Counted from the first letter of the stretch, positions 19,801 to 26,092 are shown. The stretch: 64,000 nt of DNA from an uncultured bacterium (GCA_903888485.1 CAISTS010000088.1:21836-85835), one strand, 5' to 3'. Made by a program: numbers and translations. Notes: generated from the sequence alone by a model not told the origin.

Positions 19801-20841
19801 AGTCAGCGCCGCGAAATTGGTCGCGGTCAACGATCCCAGCACCGTCGGCCGTATGTAGTCGAGCTGCGTCACCGACAACGACGCGATCTGCGTCGAGGAC
19901 ATGGCGTTGAAGAACGTGCTGGTCAGGTAGTTGACCTGGGCGGCCGGCATCCCGGCGAGTTGCGTGACAGCGATCGCTTCGATGTTGGTTGTCGTGAGGG
20001 CCAGGAGCTGAGTCGTCGCCAGCGCGCCAAACAGCTTGGCTGACAATCCCCCCAGCTGCGTGGAGGTCATCGCGGCAATCTGAGGCTTCTTGATGCCCTT
20101 GACCTGGAAGGTGGTCAGTCCTGCGAGCTGCGTGGGCGTGAGTTCCACGAACTGCGTGTTCGTGAGGTAACCGATCTGCGCCGCGACCAGGCCATCGATC
20201 TGGCTATCGGTCAGCGACGCAAGGCTGGTTGTGGTCAGCGCATTGATCAGTGTGGTGCCGAAGGCCGGCATCTGCGCGGACGTCAGCGCCGCGACTTGGG
20301 TCGCGTCGAGATTGGCGACCCGGGTGGTGGTCAGGCCCTTCAGCTGCGTCGCCGTCAGGCTCGTGATTTGAGCCGCTGAAAAGGTATCGAAGGCGGTGTT
20401 ATCCAGGCCAAGGAGCTGCTGGGACTTCAAGCCGTCCAGTTGCTTGTTGGTGAGCCCGGCAATGGCGGTGTCGCTGAGGGAGTTGAGGGTCGTGGTCGTC
20501 AGCGCGCCGAGACGTGTCGATGTGACAAGCGCAAGCTGGCTTACGGTCAGGTCGCCGACAAAGCTGTCGATCGCGAGCAACTGTCCGTTGGACATGCCCG
20601 CGACAGCGCCGCCGCCCAGGGCTTGGACTTGGCTCGCGCTGATCCCGCTCAGAATTGTTGTGGCGAAACCCTTGACCTGCGCGGCGCTCAGCGAGGTCAT
20701 TTGCGCCGGTGTCATGGCGGAGAACTGCCCCGCCGTGATGGCCGCAAAATGCTTCGACGTCAGCGCGTTGAATTGCGCTGGGGTCAGCGCAGCGTACTCC
20801 GCCGGCGTCAAAGCCTTAAACTGAGTTATCGTTAACGCCAC
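7843..20841 (-). CDS. giant octapeptide-repeat protein, 4332 residues, unknown function
   Basis: An uninterrupted 13-kb frame starting at GTG 20841 (GGGG 5 nt upstream). The whole product is about 540 copies of an octapeptide with consensus [ST]-[ST]-T-Q-[ILV]-x-[AG]-[LFIM]. The first copies read LTPAEYAAL and LTPAQFNAL, which resemble helix N-capping boxes (S/T-x-x-Q/E). There is no signal peptide, transmembrane segment, RTX nonapeptide or recognised domain at either end. Higher-order periods are 24 octads (192 residues) and 48 octads (384 residues). Position 4 is Gln in most octads; octads with N, A, S, V, R or T there recur every 3-4 octads. Composition is dominated by Ala, Leu, Thr, Ser, Gln and Gly, with Cys, Pro and Trp nearly absent. 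Frame choice is certain: only this frame shows the repeat. I infer a surface or structural solenoid; the fold (short helices or beta-solenoid) and export route are unknown. A smaller paralogue lies just upstream. Confidence 0.85.
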   Translation of the reverse strand: MALTITQFKALTPAEYAALTPAQFNALTSKHFAAITAGQFSAMTPAQMTSLSAAQVKGFATTILSGISASQVQALGGGAVAGMSNGQLLAIDSFVGDLTVSQLALVTSTRLGALTTTTLNSLSDTAIAGLTNKQLDGLKSQQLLGLDNTAFDTFSAAQITSLTATQLKGLTTTRVANLDATQVAALTSAQMPAFGTTLINALTTTSLASLTDSQIDGLVAAQIGYLTNTQFVELTPTQLAGLTTFQVKGIKKPQIAAMTSTQLGGLSAKLFGALATTQLLALTTTNIEAIAVTQLAGMPAAQVNYLTSTFFNAMSSTQIASLSVTQLDYIRPTVLGSLTATNFAALTPTQLASLTQTQTKTVNTTNISSLQDTQFGALSSGQFGALTTAQLNALTSTNIAGITAAQLDALKTTQAAGLSSTNFSYFDGTQLSSLVTTQLRAFTTTAIAALSSTQILDLAPASVGYLSGAQIKALAETIIEGLADTQVAVLTSAQVASLATTQLNALTTDNVDNLTAGQLSGLTSAQVGGLSTTNFGALTSNQLGGLSTTQIKGLTDDQIGELTTEQFSGLTAAHLGVLTTTQISAINDDCLEVISTAQIGGLTSTGIGAFTETQLNALTTTTLSEISTTQFKGLTAAQLSGIDSTHFEALSTTQLRVMTSTQIAGLETTNIEAITTTQMEVLPAAVIAALAATQLGALSTSNIAALTDTQIDNLSATQLAGLDATQFEVLTSTQLAGMTTTQVKGFEAEDIEVMTTGQVSGLLTTQIGAFSAAQLSALSSTVIGSLADTQIDGLSSTQLGGLDADSFTGFTSAQLTGFTSTQIKGLSTTAIDVLTTEQISGVDSTQLKALSTTQIAALTSTLITALEATQLEGFVSTQVAALSGAQFNALSSANIGTLTDTQLDGLSTTTIGEIDPTAFVSLTSDQLAGFSTTQLRAISTDDIGAMQTTQVGNLTSTQLAALTTTQLTAFTTTVVSALADTQLSGLSGSQLTAIGENSFAGLTSTQLAAFTTTQIKSLSVANLSILTTVQLGGLADTQLAVLASTQVAALSLAVVDALTAVQLGGLGSTHVAALGAAQFNALTTENVALLTSTQLDALTTTVIGQMDATRFEAITSDQLGSLTTTQIKGIAAENFEVINTVQVAGLLTTQIGALGGTQLSAITSSVIGALADTQIDGLTSSQIGALDDDTFVGLTSTQFTGFTSTQIKGLTAGELDALTSGQLSGLDSTHLTALATTQINAINITALAELADTQVTGLASSQVAALSVGQINVLSTTNIAALSTVQLDGMTATQVAELDSTRFGALTSEQLYSLSATQVKALSLDSLGLLSTTQVAGLISTQLAALSTTQLAAISATAVSALTETQISGLSATQLASLAAASFSALTSTQIAAFTTTQVKALSAANLAQLTTVQFSGFTSSQLGVMSSTQLKALSEPVVTSMTAEQLSGLGSAAIGALETTQINALTTTNVGALTTLQVSGITTAQVAALDNTRFGALADVQLAMLSNNQVKALSADSLTALSTLQVVGLTSTQIGALSVTQLSAVTPTVIEALVDAQIDGMTATQIAGIDSDTFAGFSSTQLTGFSSTQVKGLSLTEMGALTSGQISGLDSTQLGALANTQIAAINLAAITNLADTQLAGFVSTQVGALTTDQINALTTTNVGALTTVQLDGMTTTQVADLDSIRFGALTSTQFYSLSTTQVKALSVDNLGNLSTDQVAGLISTQLAALSTTQLAALSGTAVSALTETQISGLSATQLASLGADSFSALTSTQISAFTTTQIKSISAVNIAALTVAQFGGFTSAHLGVMTTTQIKALSEPVVTSMRAEQLSGFASTSVAALETAQVNALSTTNIGTLSTLQMSGITTTQVAALDNTRFGAFSDVQLGGFSTTQVKALSAGSLAALTTLQVVGFTSTQLGALSTAQLSAVTPAVIDALTDPQIDGLSAAQIGGIDSDTFAGFNSTQLTGFSTTQIKGLSLTEMDALSPGQISGLDSTHLGALASTQVAAISLAAITAFTDTQVGGFVSTQVGALTTGQVNALTTTNITALTTVQLDGMTATQVGELDPIRFGALTSEQLYSLSTTQVKSLSVDNLGNLTTVQVAGFISTQLAALTTTQLAALSAAAVGSLTETQISGLSATQLASLGADSFSALTSTQISAFTTTQIKSISAANIAGLTVTQFGGFTSAHLGVMTTTQLKALSEPVVTAMTADQLSGLGSTSVGALEATQVNALSTTNIGALSTLQMSGITSTQVAALDNTRFGAFSDVQLGGFSTTQVKALSAGSLAVLTTLQVVGLTSTQLGALSTIQLSALTPAVIDALSDPQIDGLSAAQIGGIDSDTFAGFKSTQLTGFSTTQIKGLSLTEMDALSAGQISGFDSAQLGALASTQITAISLAAITAITDTQLAGFGSTQVGALTTGQVNALTTTNITSLTTAQLDGMTATQVGELDPTRFGALTSEQLYSLTTTQVKALSADNLGNLSTVQVAGLISTQLAALSTTQLAALSAAAVGALTETQISGLSATQLASLGADSFSALTSTQISAFTTTQIKSISAANIAALSVAQFGGFTSAHLGVMTTTQLKALSEPVVTAMTAEQLSGLGSTSVGNLEATQVNALTTTNVGALSTLQLSGMTSTQVAALDNTRFGAFSDTQLAVLSTTQVKALSAGSLAALTTLQVVGLTSTQLGALSTIQLSAVTPAVIDALTDPQIDGLSAAQIGGIDSDTFAGFNSTQLTGFSTTQVKGLSLMEMDALSAGQISGFDSAQLGALATTQVAAINLAAIAAITDTQLAGFGSTQIGALSTGQVNALTTTNITSLITVQIDGMTATQVGELDPTRFGALTSGQLYGLSTTQIKALSVDNLGNLSTTQVAGLISTQLAALSTTQLAALSAAAVGALTETQISGLSATQLASLGADSFSALTSTQISAFTTTQIKSISAVNIAALSVAQFGGFTSAHLGVMTTTQLKALSDPVVTAMTVEQLSGFASTSVGALEATQVNALTTTNIGTLSTLQMSGITSTQVAALDNTRFGAFSDTQLAVFSTTQVKALSLGSLAALTTLQVAGLTSTQLGALSTSQLSAVTPAVIDALADAQIDGLSAAQIGGIDADTFAGFSSTQFTGFTTTQVKGLSLTEMDALTPGQISGLDSTHLGALATTQVSAIGLAAITAITDTQLAGFGSTQVAALTTGQVNALTTTNITAITTVQLDGMTATQVGALDPTRFAAVTSEQIFSLSTTQVKALSVENLGNLTTSQVAGLISTQLAALSATQLAAVSATALATLTETQISGLSATQLASLGADSFDALTSTQLAAFTTTQIKSISAANIAQLTVAQFGGFSSAQLGVMTITQVKALSEPVVTAISADQLTGLASTAVGALHTTQVNALTTTNVAALSTVQLSGITSTQVAALDSTRFGAFTDTQLGVFSTIQVKALSADSLAALTTLQVAGLTSTQLGVLSTTQLSAVTPEAIFALADGQIDGLSATQIGGLDTDTFAGFSSTQLTGFTTTQAKGLSLLELGVITAGQLSGMDSTQFGVLATTQIAAINIDAITVLADTQLAGFASTQVGALSTSQVNALSTTNITALTTVQLDGMTITQVAGLDETHFAAMTDTQLFSLATTQIKALSVADLAVLTVAQVAGLTSTQLGALSNAQLGIFAPAVVTALTETQASGLTASQLASLGVDAFNALTSTQLAVFTTTQIKALSVTNIANMTTAQFSGLSSAQVGVMTTTQVKALTAAVIDSISAIQLTGVTSLQLGALDATQVNALTTTNISALSTIQLDGLTSTQVNALDIAHFGALSGDQLNTLSTTQVKGFSVDGVSGMTTAQLAGLVSTQFGVLAASQLNALSPALIAQLSDAQIDGFTSAQIGALDLFPFSGFSSAQLTGMTTTQVKGLSTFQLDGLSGAQFSGLSSTQIGALSVTQIKALAAGSLDVMTTEQLSGMTQTQVGALTSMQLNALSTTNIASLTDAQIDGMTVTQIANIDTGPFSGFTSAQVTGMTTTQVKAFNVLQIDALTAAQFSGLSAAQLGALSTTQVKSLQPGNMAALTTAQVGGLISVQVGALLAVQLNALSTSIIGVLADTQIDGLTAAQLSSIDAAPFAGFSSAQLNGMNTTQVTALPTGALALLTAEQLSGIISTAIGLLSTTQLNAFTTTTIAALADTQLDAMTPAQLGGLDSTHFQALTSFQLSTLTSTQIQGLETTDLAVMSVAQFSGLSATQITALSSPQVSSLNTLDIAAMTSVQLGGFTSTQIGALTATQIVALSTDNIVDLTPNHMTGIETGDIPIFTTTQIQFFETTDLAALNGAQIAAFTSVQLGTMTTTQLASIGM
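9213..18428 (-). repeat. about eight in-phase 1152-bp tandem units inside the giant octapeptide gene
   Basis: A marker segment encoding the ASL-G-ADSF stretch recurs at 9789, 10941, 12093, 13245, 14397, 15549, 16701 and 17853, each exactly 1152 bp apart (384 codons, 48 octads). Copies from about 11 to 16 kb are nearly identical in DNA; those at the edges are increasingly diverged. Unit limits are arbitrary because the phase of a tandem array is arbitrary. No frameshift or stop occurs in any unit, which indicates selection for the coding frame. Confidence 0.9.
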
Positions 20842-21112
20842 GGCGCCCCAATCCGATTAGCGACCCGGCCCACCACCGTCCGATCGCCCAGCCAACTCAC
20901 AAACGCACAGCGCACGTAGGGCGTTGCCTCACACACCCTTTACGCCACCTTTAGGGATAGTCGATGTGCGTTCGGGAAATATTAACAGACCCGGTAAAAT
21001 TGCCACATGCAAAAGTTGAAAATCTTTTGGGTCAGAGCGCGAAAATTTCACATAACCCACTGAAATACAAATAATTAATGGAAATTCTTACGCGCAGGCC
21101 GTAACAGCGCGC
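20842..21112. other. 271-bp spacer between the two octapeptide genes
   Basis: The spacer is more AT-rich than its surroundings (notably 20970-21095). It should hold the promoter of the giant gene on the minus strand, but I find no convincing -35/-10 pair or sigma-54 site and no terminator hairpin after the upstream paralogue. Co-transcription of both genes is therefore possible. Confidence 0.4.
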
Positions 21113-22963
21113 CTAGAGAATGGCGTTAAACTGATCCAGTGTCATGGCCGCGATCTGGGTCTCGGTAAAGGCGGCGATCTGGTTGGCGCGCATGGCCAAA
21201 AGATCGGTGGTCTCCAGAGCACCGATTTGCACGCTGCTCAGCATCTTGATGTCGACGACTTCGAGCCCGCGGATCTGGTTAACGTCGAAGGCCGCGATCA
21301 CCGTCGTCGTCAGCGCGGTCATCTGTGTCGTCGTCAGCGCACCGACCTGCGAGGCGGAGAAACCGAACAGCTGCCCGGCGCTGAGACGCGAGATGTCTGT
21401 CGTGCTGAGGCTGGCGACCTGTGATGCCGTCAGCGCACTCAACGTCGTCGGCGTGATAACGCCGAACTGCGAGGTCGATATCTGTCCGAGAGTGGTCGTA
21501 TTGAGGCCCTTGATCTGTGTTCCGCTCAAAGCAGCAAGATCGGCCTCAGAGAGTACGGCGAAGTTGGTGGACGTAAGGCCGGCCAGCGCCGTCTGGGTAA
21601 TGGCGCCAAGCTGCGCGTCTTTGAGCGCTGTGAATGCCGTGGTGGTCAGCGATGCGAGCTGCGAAGACTTAAGGCCCCTCACCTGCGTCGCCGTCAGTGT
21701 GGCGATATTCACGGTCGTCATGGCGCTGAACTGCGTGCCCGTCAGCGCGCCCAGTGTGGTCCCCGTAATACCGCTGAGCTGATCGTCGGTCAGCGCGCGC
21801 AAGATCGTGCTGGTCAGGCCCGGCGCTTGTGACGTCGTGAGGGCGTTGAGCTGTGTCGACTCCAAAACATTGAGCTGCGTCGTGGTCAATCCCGCGAGCG
21901 CCGTCGCCGTGAAGCCCGGCATTTGCGTACTGGCCAGCACGCTCAGCTGATCGGTCGTCAGCGCCCGCAGGTGCGTCGAATCTAAGCCGCTGAGCTGCTG
22001 GGAATTGAGACTGCGGATCGCATCGGTGGTCATGGCAGCGAGCAGTGTGGTCGCGAGCGCATTGAGCTGCGTGGAGGTGACGCGGTTGGACGGAACAACG
22101 GGCGGCAGACCAGGCGACGGGCTTGGCGAAGGACCGGGCGACGGGGTGGGCGACGGCGAAGGCCCGGGCGGTATCTCGCCGTTCAGCACCGCAAGCTGCG
22201 TCGTACTCAAAAGCGCGCGCTGGTCTGGGCTTAGCCGCTCGAGGGCGTCATCGGTGAAGGCGGCGAGCTGCGTATTGTTGAGGTTGACGATCTGTGTCGC
22301 CGTCAGCGCCTCGACCTGGGGTATCGTCAGCCCGTCGATGCTCGTCGCCGACAAACCGCGCAATTGCGTCGTCGTCAGCGAACCGATCTGCGTCGTGGTG
22401 ACGGACTGCACCTGGTCGAGCGAGAGGTATCCGAGCTCGGTGGAGGTGAAGCGCTGGAACTGTGTGGTGCTGAATAGGGCGAGCTGCTCGGTCCGAAGCG
22501 AGCGGATCTGCGTCAGCGTCAGCGAGAAACTGTTGACGCCGGGCGCTGGCGCCGGCGTTGGCGTTGGGCCCGGCGTTGGCGTCGGTGACGGACTGGGCGT
22601 GCCCGCAGGGTAGGCGCCGAGCGAGGCGATCTGCGTCGTCGTCATGCTCGCCTGTTGCGCCGGCGTGAGCGAGGCAACCGCCGTGGCGCTGAGAGCGCCG
22701 AGCTGCAGCGTCGTAAGGCTCGCCAACTGCGTTGCCGTTAGGCCGCTGAGCTGCGGGGTCGTAAGCCTTTCCCAATCGAAGGGCGAAAAACCCGAAAGCT
22801 GGGTATTGGTCAGACCGCTAAGCTGCGCCGACGACAGAATGGTGAACTGCTGGGTCGTCAGATACGAGAGTTCGGTCGCCGTGAGGCCGGCGAGGATCGT
22901 CGCATCGAAGCCGGCGAGCTGACCTTTCGATAGACCCTGAATCTGTGTTTGAGTAAATGGCAC
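21113..22963 (-). CDS. octapeptide-repeat protein with Pro-rich linkers, 616 residues
   Basis: A smaller paralogue of the neighbouring giant, starting at GTG 22963 with AGGAG 9 nt upstream. It has three octapeptide blocks. Residues 1 to about 118 hold 14 octads. A linker of repeated (S/T)-P with APAP follows. A second block of about 14 octads comes next, then a second linker of the SPSP/GPSP type. The third block of about 40 octads runs to the C-terminus. In the first two blocks non-Gln octads fall almost every fourth unit (positions 4, 8 and 12 of 14), giving two matching modules. Helix-cap-like units such as LSPDQRALL and LTPAQQASM are frequent. There is no signal peptide or membrane segment. 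The linkers resemble those joining extracellular domains and those in the RTX adhesin at 46-56 kb, which hints at a surface role. Function unknown. Confidence 0.82.
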   Translation of the reverse strand: MPFTQTQIQGLSKGQLAGFDATILAGLTATELSYLTTQQFTILSSAQLSGLTNTQLSGFSPFDWERLTTPQLSGLTATQLASLTTLQLGALSATAVASLTPAQQASMTTTQIASLGAYPAGTPSPSPTPTPGPTPTPAPAPGVNSFSLTLTQIRSLRTEQLALFSTTQFQRFTSTELGYLSLDQVQSVTTTQIGSLTTTQLRGLSATSIDGLTIPQVEALTATQIVNLNNTQLAAFTDDALERLSPDQRALLSTTQLAVLNGEIPPGPSPSPTPSPGPSPSPSPGLPPVVPSNRVTSTQLNALATTLLAAMTTDAIRSLNSQQLSGLDSTHLRALTTDQLSVLASTQMPGFTATALAGLTTTQLNVLESTQLNALTTSQAPGLTSTILRALTDDQLSGITGTTLGALTGTQFSAMTTVNIATLTATQVRGLKSSQLASLTTTAFTALKDAQLGAITQTALAGLTSTNFAVLSEADLAALSGTQIKGLNTTTLGQISTSQFGVITPTTLSALTASQVASLSTTDISRLSAGQLFGFSASQVGALTTTQMTALTTTVIAAFDVNQIRGLEVVDIKMLSSVQIGALETTDLLAMRANQIAAFTETQIAAMTLDQFNAIL

Positions 22964-23333
22964 GGCCGCCGCGCTCCTAACAGCTCGTGATGGGGCGACG
23001 GAAAATGCTCAAAGCCGGCCCTCGGGGCGCAGCGAGCACAGCCGTGACAAGCCAAGAACTAAACATTGCGGTCTCCGTTCTGGAGATCATGAAGATGGGA
23101 TTTTCGCCCCACCGTCACACGCAACCGTTGTATCGTATTCGGCCGCGTTCTCCAACAAAAACTCCATCACTCGACGTTCCCATGGATATGGAGAATGGTG
23201 CTCAACACCTTCTAAAATCAGGGATATCGAATTGTGGCAAAGCGCTCATGACACACGATGATTCGGCGTCACTGGTCGCGATTGTACGCCCGCGCTATTT
23301 ACCATTGGTTAAGGCACCTCCCGTGGTTTTCCA
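22964..23333. other. 370-bp intergenic region, nothing firm
   Basis: The region lies between the divergent octapeptide paralogue and the small membrane protein and must carry both promoters. I see no tRNA, terminator, consensus promoter or convincing open frame in it. Confidence 0.4.
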
Positions 23334-23588
23334 ATGAACGGCTTTCAAACACGGCTGCGCCGTTTGTTCTCACGCGAGAACCTCCCACGTTCCCGCGCCG
23401 CCCGGATCGCGCTCGGCGTCACCTTCGTCCTGTTGGGTCTGGTCGGGTTTTTGCCTGTGCTCGGCTTCTGGATGGTGCCCTTGGGAGTCGCCATCCTTGC
23501 GGTCGATGTGCCGATCGTGCGCCGGGTCAGCCGCCGCGTCCGTGTGACGGTGGGCGGCTGGTGGCGCAAGCTGAAACATGCGCGATAG
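23334..23588 (+). CDS. small two-helix membrane protein (PGPGW-like)
   Basis: An 84-residue protein: a basic N-terminus (MNGFQTRLRRLF), then a hydrophobic hairpin of two short membrane segments (about residues 27-58) around FLPVLGFWMVPLG, and a basic C-terminus. The motif LPVLGFWMVPLG-x-AILA-x-DVP is shared by small uncharacterised alphaproteobacterial membrane proteins related to the PGPGW family. No catalytic residue is visible. No good ribosome site is seen, although the frame is clearly protein-like. Confidence 0.65.
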   Translation: MNGFQTRLRRLFSRENLPRSRAARIALGVTFVLLGLVGFLPVLGFWMVPLGVAILAVDVPIVRRVSRRVRVTVGGWWRKLKHAR

Positions 23589-23744
23589 CACAAACGTCCG
23601 ACGAACACGCAAGCCAAAGCCTATGTGCGCGCGCACGCGCAAAGACGCGCGCCCACGAAGTGACCGCGTAATTCTTCATGCTGCTGCGCAATAGAGCTCG
23701 CGGATAGCGGCATGCATCGCGGCGCGATCGTGCTAGCATTGTGC

Positions 23745-24317
23745 ATGACAAAATTTCGCCCCGGCTCCATCGCCTACGCCAAGGACGGCAGGTCCTACAC
23801 GGTCGAGATCGTCGACGGCGGCACGGTCTATTGCACCGCCTCAAACGGCATCGAAGCGGATTTTCCGGAATCCAGCCTGCTGACGGAGAGTGAATGGACG
23901 GCGCGCGCAAACGGCCGGCGCGATATTTCGTACGCCCGGCTGAAACAGTCTAAAGCCTATGCTTCGTCGCCGGACCGCATCGATCCCGCGCTTGCGGAAC
24001 AAGTGCTCGTCAAGACCGAGCGCTTGGAGCCGAGCCTGCTCGATTTTGTCGCCTTCACGACCGCGCATCAAATCCTGCTCGACAACCACGACGATGACTT
24101 GATCTCGGGCTTGTCGATCGTCAAAAGCCGACAGATCTTCGACGAAGCCAAACCGGAAATCCGCGCGCGCCTTGTAGCCGAGCTGCTCGGCATGAAGACC
24201 GAGGTCTTCGCCAGCGCCCTGAAACTCGGAGATAACCTGATGCGGGCGATGATCGAAAAAGGACTCGCCGTGCACGCCACCGCGTTCGACGAATTCCTCG
24301 ATCGCCCCCGCAAGTGA
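23745..24317 (+). CDS. uncharacterised protein with N-terminal SH3/KOW-like barrel
   Basis: A 190-residue soluble protein. The first 50 residues (FRPGSIAYAKDGRSYTVEIV to the LLTESEW turn) look like a small beta-barrel of SH3 or KOW type by strand pattern. The remainder is helical and acidic. I chose the ATG at 23745; the in-frame ATG at 23712 adds a hydrophobic 11-residue piece of doubtful coding quality, although it could be read as a weak signal. It ends 7 bp before the TAXI-type lipoprotein gene, so the two are probably co-transcribed. I do not recognise the family. Confidence 0.65.
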   Translation: MTKFRPGSIAYAKDGRSYTVEIVDGGTVYCTASNGIEADFPESSLLTESEWTARANGRRDISYARLKQSKAYASSPDRIDPALAEQVLVKTERLEPSLLDFVAFTTAHQILLDNHDDDLISGLSIVKSRQIFDEAKPEIRARLVAELLGMKTEVFASALKLGDNLMRAMIEKGLAVHATAFDEFLDRPRK

Positions 24318-24324
24318 GCGCGCC

Positions 24325-25779
24325 ATGCCGGGGGGCCTCAAAAACATCGTTCTTGTCGCCTTGCTCAGCGCTTTCCTTGTTGCCTGTGATCGGGGTCCGA
24401 CGACCGAGGCGCTGAAGAGCGATCTGAGTGGGCATATAGATGCGGGCACGGCGCCGGGGCTTTTTGAAGTGACCGCGGCCGAGCGCCTCGATCACCGCAC
24501 CCTGCCAGACATGCGCCCTGCGCCGCGCACTATTACCTATCGCGCGACACTGCGCCTTAAGCGCGACTACGACTTCGGCGCCTGGGAGCAAGCCAACGCT
24601 GCGGCGCTGACGCTGCTCCTCGGCGCAGCGCCTCGGGATGTGCGCGGCCTCGCTCCTGGCGGCAACAAGTCCGGCGACAGCGTCACCATCCAGGGCACGC
24701 TCGTGTACGGCAAGGCCGATGAGCGTTGGCGGCTTCTCGCCTCCGCGCCGCCGCCGCCGCCGCCGCGCCCATCCGATGACAGGCTTTCATTGCTTACTGA
24801 TTGGCTGCATTTCACCGGCGCGACAGTGCGCGCGGTATTCACGCGGCCGGGAGCGCTACCCCATGAGATGACCGCATCGCGCAAACAACTGGACGCGCGC
24901 CTCGCACGCCAGGGCGGCGCGGCGATCGCGAGCGGTGCACCTGAAACAGATCCATGGGCCGTGATCGAGACCATCGCACGCGAAACGCCAGCGACTTCGG
25001 TGAATGTGGCAACGACGGGCAGCCGCGAAAATCTTTCGCTTCTACGCAGCGGCGCGGTTTCGGCCGTGGTGCTGCGCGGCGATGAAGCCGCGCTCGCGGC
25101 GCAAGGTCAGGGACCTTTCGAGAACGACGGCACCTTCCCCACGCTGCGCGCAGTGGCGAGCCTGTTCCCCGAGCAGATGCACGTTGTAGTGAACGGCACC
25201 AGCGCCATCGCATCGATCGTCGAGTTGTTCGGCAAGCGTGTGGTCGTGGCGGCCAGCGGCCCGACGGCTTTACGCCAAGCCGACGACATTTTGCGCGCGC
25301 ACCGCGTGGCCCTTGCCGGCACCGCGCTCGAAGAGATGCCCCTGCCCGAAGCACTCGCGCTACTTCAGAAGGGTGAGCGCGACGCGCTTATCCTTATGGC
25401 CGCCGCGCCGTCGGCAGAGTTGCGCCGCTTTGCCGGCACCCACGCCATTCGCTTCCTACCTCTCGACGCCGATGCTGTCGCGCTTTTGACCACGGGCACC
25501 TCGAACTACGTCGCGGTAACCTTGCCGGGCCAGGTCTATCCGGGGCAAAGCCGGCCGGTCGCCAGCGTCGGTGTGGCGGCGCAGTTGGTCTCTTCGACCA
25601 CGGTCCCCGGCACCGAAGTCGAATATCTGCTCGGCAAGACCTTCGCTGAACGCGATGCCATGGCCGGCGGCAGCGCCGTCGCTACCCTGGTCCGGCGAAG
25701 CACCGCCCAGCGGTGGCTTACACTGCCACTCCACAGCGGGGCGGAGACGTTCTTTGGGGTGTTTGAACCGCCTAAGTAG
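24325..25779 (+). CDS. lipoprotein with TAXI-type substrate-binding domain
   Basis: 484 residues. A lipoprotein signal ends in the lipobox AFLVAC, so Cys21 would be lipidated. Residues of about 25-150 form a separate N-terminal domain I cannot name, followed by a PPPPPPP run. From about residue 190 the pattern is that of TAXI-family periplasmic binding proteins: a TTGSRENLSLLRSGAV segment, then the P-TLRAVASLFPEQMHVVV segment, then ELFGKRVVVAASGP. TAXI proteins normally deliver substrates (glutamate-like or unknown) to TRAP transporters. No TRAP permease gene is near, so this may be a sensor or an orphan binding protein. Strict family assignment of the C-terminal half is good; the role is inferred. 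Confidence 0.72.
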   Translation: MPGGLKNIVLVALLSAFLVACDRGPTTEALKSDLSGHIDAGTAPGLFEVTAAERLDHRTLPDMRPAPRTITYRATLRLKRDYDFGAWEQANAAALTLLLGAAPRDVRGLAPGGNKSGDSVTIQGTLVYGKADERWRLLASAPPPPPPRPSDDRLSLLTDWLHFTGATVRAVFTRPGALPHEMTASRKQLDARLARQGGAAIASGAPETDPWAVIETIARETPATSVNVATTGSRENLSLLRSGAVSAVVLRGDEAALAAQGQGPFENDGTFPTLRAVASLFPEQMHVVVNGTSAIASIVELFGKRVVVAASGPTALRQADDILRAHRVALAGTALEEMPLPEALALLQKGERDALILMAAAPSAELRRFAGTHAIRFLPLDADAVALLTTGTSNYVAVTLPGQVYPGQSRPVASVGVAAQLVSSTTVPGTEVEYLLGKTFAERDAMAGGSAVATLVRRSTAQRWLTLPLHSGAETFFGVFEPPK

Positions 25780-25864
25780 TTGCCCGGGTTCTGGTCGCGC
25801 TATCGCATAGCAAACGACCATCAATTGCCCGTTTTTTAGGCGTCAAAAGTAAAAGCACAAAAAC

Positions 25865-25984
25865 TGTGCACTCCGCACAAAAAGCGGAGCGAGGCGCGCA
25901 TGCTGCGGCGCAGCCAATTCCGCCCTTTTTTGGCAATTTTGGCCATTTTATCACGCAATTTCCTGAATTTGTGCGGCGCACAAA
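25865..25984. promoter_or_regulatory. two dyad elements upstream of the sigma-54 promoter
   Basis: TGTGC-N5-GCACA (25865-25879) and the perfect palindrome TTTGTGC-N3-GCACAAA (25968-25984) share the GTGC/GCAC core. Their centres are about 104 bp apart, close to ten helical turns. The second abuts the -24 box. The arm order (GTGC then GCAC) is the reverse of the enteric NtrC site, so the binding protein is unknown. The 313-bp interval 25780-26092 holds only these elements and the promoter. Confidence 0.5.
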
Positions 25985-25987
25985 GGC

Positions 25988-26003
25988 TGGCACGGCCCTT
26001 GCA
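25988..26003 (+). promoter_or_regulatory. sigma-54 (RpoN) promoter, TGGCAC-N5-TTGCA
   Basis: TGGCAC at 25988-25993 and TTGCA at 25999-26003 match the -24/-12 consensus perfectly, including spacing. Transcription should start near 26014, giving a leader of about 80 nt for the TorF-amtB-PII genes. Sigma-54 with an NtrC-type activator is the classical control of ammonium-transport operons. Confidence 0.88.
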
Positions 26004-26092
26004 ACACTCTACCTGCGGGCTGGGGTGCCCTAGGACTTGCCCTACCACCGGCGGCCTCCCTCGCCGGGATAAACGAGTCCCAACAGGAAAAC

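Noticed and set aside
8012..20835. Long plus-strand open frames (up to 404 codons) opposite the giant octapeptide gene
   Set aside because: They are Arg-, Asp- and Gly-rich or Ser/Cys/Val-rich mirror images of the repeat and arise because the repeated antisense codons lack stops. They have no ribosome sites and no protein-like composition.
7843..22963. Octapeptide proteins as cargo of the nearby type I system
   Set aside because: Neither has RTX nonapeptides or a recognisable C-terminal type I signal, and they lie 15 kb or more from the transporter genes. Not excluded, but unsupported.
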